Shown here: positions 59,623 to 64,000 of the stretch, in pieces
How the letters are laid out: the number at the start of each line of letters is the position of its first letter
How positions within the stretch are numbered: position 1 is the first letter of the stretch
DNA from: an uncultured Sulfurovum sp.
GTDB taxonomy: Bacteria > Campylobacterota > Campylobacteria > Campylobacterales > Sulfurovaceae
Direction: 5' to 3'
DNA: 64,000 bases
Assembly (NCBI GenBank): GCA_902727855.1
Contig: CACVAS010000030.1
Location: 62,001-126,000, forward strand
Program-made: the position numbers and the translations under genes
Notes under the pieces: generated by a model
The model's input: only the letters and a program-made list of their open reading frames with translations
The model's database searches: none
What the model was told of the DNA's origin: nothing

Positions 59623-62600
59623 TTATTCGCCCTTAGCACCAGTGATAATGGTTGGTTTTACACCACGAGGTGCAACCATCCAGAATTTACGTATTTCACT
59701 TCTAAAGTTCTCTAAAATATATGCTGCTCTTTTACTTCCTGTTTTGGAAACATAGTCTTTAAGTAACGCTTTGAGCTCAAACATTTCAGAATCCCACTCA
59801 TCTGTATCTATACGTAGTGGTTCTACAAGTTCTGGGTTTACTTTTTCATAAAATTTACCTTCCATGTCATAAACAAATGCTTTACCACCTGTCATACCTG
59901 CACCAAAGTTTACACCAGTTTCACCAAGGATAACTGCAATACCACCTGTCATGTACTCACATGGATGGTCACCTGTACCTTCTACAACTGTGACTGCACC
60001 GGAGTTACGTACTCCAAAACGCTCACCCACTTTACCATGTACATATAAAGTTCCACCAGTTGCACCGTAAAGACATGTATTACCACCAAGGGCAAATTCA
60101 TGTCCCGCATTTTCTGAACTAATAACTATCTTACCACCACTCATACCTTTACCAATATAGTCATTTCCTGCACCATGTACATTGATGTTAATACCATTTG
60201 CCAAGAAAGCCCCAAGAGATTGTCCTGTTGTACCTTTTACATTAAGTGTAATGGTTCCTTCAGGTAATCCTCTATTTCCATGAAGGGCAGCAATTTCTCC
60301 TGAAATACGTGTTGCAAAACTTCTATTAAGATTTGAAATATCTTTATTAAGTTCAATTTTTTTAGACGGATTCTTGATTGTATCCATTACTTCTGCAAGA
60401 ATCTCTTTTTCATACTCATTTTGATCGTATGGTTCATTCGATGACACTTGACATGTATTATCACCTTTAATGTCATAAAGCATCTCATCAAAGTTAAACT
60501 TCTTAGCGAATTCATCATCTATTACTTTAAGTAAATCATTTCTACCAACAATTTCTTCAAGAGACTTATAACCAAGACTTGCTAGAATCTCTCTTACTTC
60601 TGTTGCAACAAAGGTAAAGTAGTTGACTACCTTTTGTACATTCCCTGTAAATTTAGCACGTAAATGTTCATCTTGCGTTGCTACACCTACACCACAGGTA
60701 TTCAAATGACATACTCTCAACATAATACATCCTACAAGTACCAAGGCACCTGTACCAAAGGCATACTCTTCTGCACCTAATATAGCCGCTTTCACAACAT
60801 CTAGTCCAGTCTTTAGTCCACCATCAGTCTCAACAGTTACTTGTCCTCTAAGATGGTTTGCCTTGAGTGCATTATGTGCTTCAATAAGTCCAAGCTCCCA
60901 AGAGTTTCCAGCAAATCGAATTGAACCTATTGGAGCAGCTCCTGTACCCCCATCAGCACCAGAAATAATGATCTTATCGGCATAACATTTTGCCACACCT
61001 GCTGCAACAGTACCTACACCCGCAGTAGATACAAGCTTCACTGCTACTTTTGCTTTTGGATTGACTTGTTTCAAATCAAAAATAAGCTGTGCTAAGTCTT
61101 CAATAGAGTAAATATCATGATGTGGTGGTGGAGAAATAAGTGTTACCCCTGGTTTTGTAAATCTAAGTTCAGCAATAAGAGGAGAGACTTTACTTCCAGG
61201 AAGCTGACCACCCTCACCTGGTTTTGCACCTTGTGCTACTTTAATCTGAAGCTCAGTTGCAGATCTCAAGTATTCTGGTGTCACTCCAAAACGACCAGAT
61301 GCCACTTGCTTAATACTTGAATTTCTCTCTGTGCCATATCGAGATGGTGATTCACCACCCTCACCTGAGTTTGATTTACCACCAATTTGATTCATAGCAA
61401 CTGCTAGTGTCTCATGTGCCTCTTGTGATATAGATCCCATAGACATTGCAGCCGTTGAGAAACGTTTAAAAATTTCACTCAATGGCTCTACTTCATCAAT
61501 GCTAATTGATTCTCTATCACTTTTTAGGTCATAAAAATCACGAATAAATTTCTTATCACGTTCATTTACAAGTTTTTTAACCTCTGCATAATCTTCTTTA
61601 TTTCCACTCTGAGATGCTTTTTGCATTGCAGAAATTGTAGGACGTGAAAAGTCATGGAACTCTTCACCTTTTTTGTACTTATAAAACCCACCTTTGTACA
61701 GTGCATTCTTCTTACCATCAAATGCGTTAGTATATGCACGCTGATGATTTGAATTCAGTCGTGCATCTATATCTTCATATCCTAAACCTGGTAGTAATCC
61801 TGTTGCACCATCAAAACAATCATCAACAATTTCAGAACTTAGACCAATGACATCAAAGAGTCTTGAGTTTCTATAGGATGCAAGTGTCGAGATACCCATC
61901 TTAGACATGATTTTCATAAGCCCTGCACCCATTGCTCTTCTGAAACGCTTCAAGATAGGCTTAATTGCTTCATTGCCCTCTTCTAGCTCTTCAACTGTAT
62001 GATAGAGTAAATAAGGGAAAAGTGCAGCAGCACCAAAACTGAGTAGACAAGCAGCAGAATGAGGATCAAACACTTCACCCGTAACTGCAACTATACTAGT
62101 AAGATGTGCAATATTTGCCTTTAATAGCTCTTGATTTAAACGACCAATAACCATAAGCATTGGGATGACTTTATTCTCAGCATTAAGCTTTCTATCATCT
62201 AAAATAATGGTTCTGACATTACTTCTTCTTACATCATCAATAATACGCTGAATCAATGCATCAAGACTGGTTTTTAAATCACCTTTATACGTTGTATCAT
62301 AGTTTCCTACTTTATAGCTTGGGTCATACTTTTCATTGCTAGGATTACCAAACTCTTGAAGAAGGCAGAACTTCTCAGCTGACATTACAGGAAGTACTGT
62401 TTTAAGACGTTTCGCATGGGTCGGGCTATCACTAAGAATATTGTGACTTTCACCAAAACCAGTATTAAGACTCATGACCGTTTTTTCACGGATAGGGTCT
62501 ATTGGGGGGTTAGTTACCTGAGCAAACTTTTGTTTAAAAAAGTCTGTAAAATTACGCTGCTCAGTAGAGAAAGCTGCAAGTGGTGTGTCATCACCCATTG

Positions 62601-64000
62601 AGCCCGTTGTCTCTTTACCTTCACTAAGCATCGGTCTAATAATTTCTCTAACCACTTCAGAGGTAAAGTTAAAGTAACGTTGTTTTGCCGCCATGTCCCC
62701 ATACTGTGTTTCACATGCCGTTGCATCTGTATTAGGTACATATTCTTGAAGATAAGATAGGTTTGAAGTCAACCATTTATCATAAGCATTTCCTGCTTTT
62801 AGATACTTATTGATATCATCATTGGTAAGTACTTTACCATGCTTGAGGTCAATACCCATCATTTGACCAGATTGAAGTCTTCCACGTTCAGCAATCTCTT
62901 CTTCAGGTAGTTTAAGTACCCCATATTCAGAAGAAATAAGAAGTCTGTTATCTGTCGTTCTAATGTACTTTGAAGGTCTCAAACCATTTCTATCAAGTAC
63001 ACATCCGATATAACGACCATCTGTCATACTTACAGCAGCTGGACCATCCCATGCCTCAAATGTAGCACTTGCATATTCATAAAATGATCTAAGTTCTGTA
63101 TCCATCTGTGGATTGTTATGCCAAGGTGCTGGTACAAGTGAACGTGCAGCCTTGAAGAAATCTACGCCATTCACACGTAAGAACTCCATAAAGTTATCTA
63201 GACTCGCTGAGTCGGACATACCATCTTGGATAACATTTCTTAGTCTATCCATCTCTTCATCTGTAAAGACTTCTGACTTTGCATTAGCCATTTTAGTTTT
63301 CACATTAAATCTGTTTGCCGTCACTGAGTTAATCTCACCATTGTGCGCAATCATTCTAAATGGCTGTGCAAGTTTCCACTGTGGTAGAGTATTGGTCGAG
63401 AAACGTTGGTGGAAAAGACAAAAAGATATCTCAAATGCAGGATCTGCAAGGTCTTTATAGAACTCTTTGATATGCGTAGGCATCACAAGTCCCTTATAAG
63501 AAATCACTGAAGTTGAAAATGAAGGAATATAGAAAGTGTCATCTTCCATCAACGCTGCTTCAATCTCTTTACGAGAAAGATAAACTAATGCCTCAAAACG
63601 ATTAATCGCAACTGGTGAATTCGGTGCTACAAATACTTGTTTCATGGTTGGAAGTGAAGCAAGTGCTTGCTTACCTAGTGCGTTGGTGTCTACAGGTACC
63701 GTACGCGTATAGATAATTTTAAGATCATTGTTATCACAAATCTTAGCAATGACATCAAAATCAGTGGGATTGTTAGAAAACACCATTGCTACAGCATAAT
63801 TTTCAGGAAGATATACGCTATTTGCAGAAGCCTCTTTAGCAAAAAATGATTTTGGCATTGAAAGAAGTAGCCCTGCTCCATCTCCTGTTTTACCATCTGC
63901 TGCCACTGCTCCTCTGTGCATCATACGAGAGAGAGATGTAACGGCATCTTCTAAATTTTTGTGTGAAGGTATATTATCGATAGAGGCCAAAAGCCCAAAT
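59623..64000 (-). CDS. gltB: Glutamate synthase large subunit (5' end outside window)
   Basis: At least 1459 residues are visible. The frame is open to the window edge and reads FGLLASIDN, the sequence just after the catalytic Cys1 of the amidotransferase domain, so only the start and pro-peptide are missing. Domains: glutamine amidotransferase (FHQRFSTNTLPQWKLAQPFR), central domain, FMN synthase domain (IISGADGGTGAAPIGSIRFA, AKPGEGGQLPGSKV), 3Fe-4S cysteines (CIMLRVCHLNTCGVGVATQ) and the GXGXG domain (NVHGAGNDYIGKGMSGGKIV). It makes glutamate from glutamine and 2-oxoglutarate. It leads the gltB - phosphatase - accD minus-strand group. Confidence 0.95.
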   Translation of the reverse strand, partial: FGLLASIDNIPSHKNLEDAVTSLSRMMHRGAVAADGKTGDGAGLLLSMPKSFFAKEASANSVYLPENYAVAMVFSNNPTDFDVIAKICDNNDLKIIYTRTVPVDTNALGKQALASLPTMKQVFVAPNSPVAINRFEALVYLSRKEIEAALMEDDTFYIPSFSTSVISYKGLVMPTHIKEFYKDLADPAFEISFCLFHQRFSTNTLPQWKLAQPFRMIAHNGEINSVTANRFNVKTKMANAKSEVFTDEEMDRLRNVIQDGMSDSASLDNFMEFLRVNGVDFFKAARSLVPAPWHNNPQMDTELRSFYEYASATFEAWDGPAAVSMTDGRYIGCVLDRNGLRPSKYIRTTDNRLLISSEYGVLKLPEEEIAERGRLQSGQMMGIDLKHGKVLTNDDINKYLKAGNAYDKWLTSNLSYLQEYVPNTDATACETQYGDMAAKQRYFNFTSEVVREIIRPMLSEGKETTGSMGDDTPLAAFSTEQRNFTDFFKQKFAQVTNPPIDPIREKTVMSLNTGFGESHNILSDSPTHAKRLKTVLPVMSAEKFCLLQEFGNPSNEKYDPSYKVGNYDTTYKGDLKTSLDALIQRIIDDVRRSNVRTIILDDRKLNAENKVIPMLMVIGRLNQELLKANIAHLTSIVAVTGEVFDPHSAACLLSFGAAALFPYLLYHTVEELEEGNEAIKPILKRFRRAMGAGLMKIMSKMGISTLASYRNSRLFDVIGLSSEIVDDCFDGATGLLPGLGYEDIDARLNSNHQRAYTNAFDGKKNALYKGGFYKYKKGEEFHDFSRPTISAMQKASQSGNKEDYAEVKKLVNERDKKFIRDFYDLKSDRESISIDEVEPLSEIFKRFSTAAMSMGSISQEAHETLAVAMNQIGGKSNSGEGGESPSRYGTERNSSIKQVASGRFGVTPEYLRSATELQIKVAQGAKPGEGGQLPGSKVSPLIAELRFTKPGVTLISPPPHHDIYSIEDLAQLIFDLKQVNPKAKVAVKLVSTAGVGTVAAGVAKCYADKIIISGADGGTGAAPIGSIRFAGNSWELGLIEAHNALKANHLRGQVTVETDGGLKTGLDVVKAAILGAEEYAFGTGALVLVGCIMLRVCHLNTCGVGVATQDEHLRAKFTGNVQKVVNYFTFVATEVREILASLGYKSLEEIVGRNDLLKVIDDEFAKKFNFDEMLYDIKGDNTCQVSSNEPYDQNEYEKEILAEVMDTIKNPSKKIELNKDISNLNRSFATRISGEIAALHGNRGLPEGTITLNVKGTTGQSLGAFLANGININVHGAGNDYIGKGMSGGKIVISSENAGHEFALGGNTCLYGATGGTLYVHGKVGERFGVRNSGAVTVVEGTGDHPCEYMTGGIAVILGETGVNFGAGMTGGKAFVYDMEGKFYEKVNPELVEPLRIDTDEWDSEMFELKALLKDYVSKTGSKRAAYILENFRSEIRKFWMVAPRGVKPTIITGAKGE

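Overview
The window looks like a chromosome segment of a Campylobacterota (epsilonproteobacterial) bacterium, most like the Sulfurovum/Sulfurimonas group. The DNA is AT-rich. The evidence is a succinate dehydrogenase/fumarate reductase of the SdhA-SdhB-SdhE type with a CCG-domain third subunit, an epsilon-type malate:quinone oxidoreductase, short lineage-style AccD, MurA, GatB, GpsA and ThiL, a TamA/TamB pair and a superoxide reductase. It is a free-living Gram-negative with an outer membrane. I worked from the sequence alone, so family names rest on motifs and memory, not on searches.

Layout. 0-9 kb: a GyrI-like fragment, an AEC transporter, Mqo, a YffB/ArsC-like protein, NhaA, a Cys-repeat periplasmic protein, a membrane-anchored glutamate-synthase-like FMN protein with DoxX, a secreted MBL-fold hydrolase and a CopG-type module. 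9-21 kb: TamB/TamA, an EptA-like lipid A transferase, GpsA, a PIN toxin-antitoxin pair, a K+ channel and GatB. 21-35 kb: a HaeIII/NgoPII-type (GGCC) restriction-modification pair, a 2.7-kilo-residue secreted repeat protein with a probable ATC start, and a secreted alpha/beta-hydrolase. A 3'-end remnant of a second hydrolase copy lies beyond the giant gene. 35-43 kb: ThiL, a cysteine-free SdhB/SdhE-like protein next to sdhABE, an outer-membrane protein pair and superoxide reductase. 43-46 kb: a TetR plus Lnt-like pair sits between the superoxide reductase gene and a decayed second copy of that gene's 3' end. 46-50.5 kb: an accessory patch. 50.5-64 kb: ordinary chromosome with Usp, family-4 uracil-DNA glycosylase, a UvrD-like helicase, MurA, AccD, an inositol-phosphatase-like protein and GltB, which runs off the window.

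The most interesting part is 47.7-50.5 kb. At 48861-49556 there is one continuous 231-codon reading frame with a ribosome binding site, a signal peptide, an EF-hand-like loop and a heptad coiled coil, but it contains four in-frame TGA codons. Two of these fall in the EF-hand-like loop, one at the position where glycine is nearly invariant, and all four suit glycine. This is what UGA=Gly recoding (Absconditabacteria/SR1 and Gracilibacteria, code 25) would look like. The host uses UGA as a stop: five genes in this same window end in TGA. About 0.84 kb downstream lies a tRNA gene with a UCA anticodon. It has a long variable arm (Sec/Ser-like), but its acceptor end and D-arm resemble tRNA-Gly. Nearby are a HigBA module, a frameshifted RelE/HigB-type toxin with an intact antitoxin, and REP-like hairpins. 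Transfer from a recoded bacterium, or an assembly join, are the leading explanations.

A second pattern is regulatory. Three promoters (higBA, the RelE-type pair and tetR) each place the -10 hexamer exactly 5 nt before the ATG, so leaderless mRNAs are predicted. Both toxin-antitoxin promoters carry a near-perfect palindrome over the promoter.
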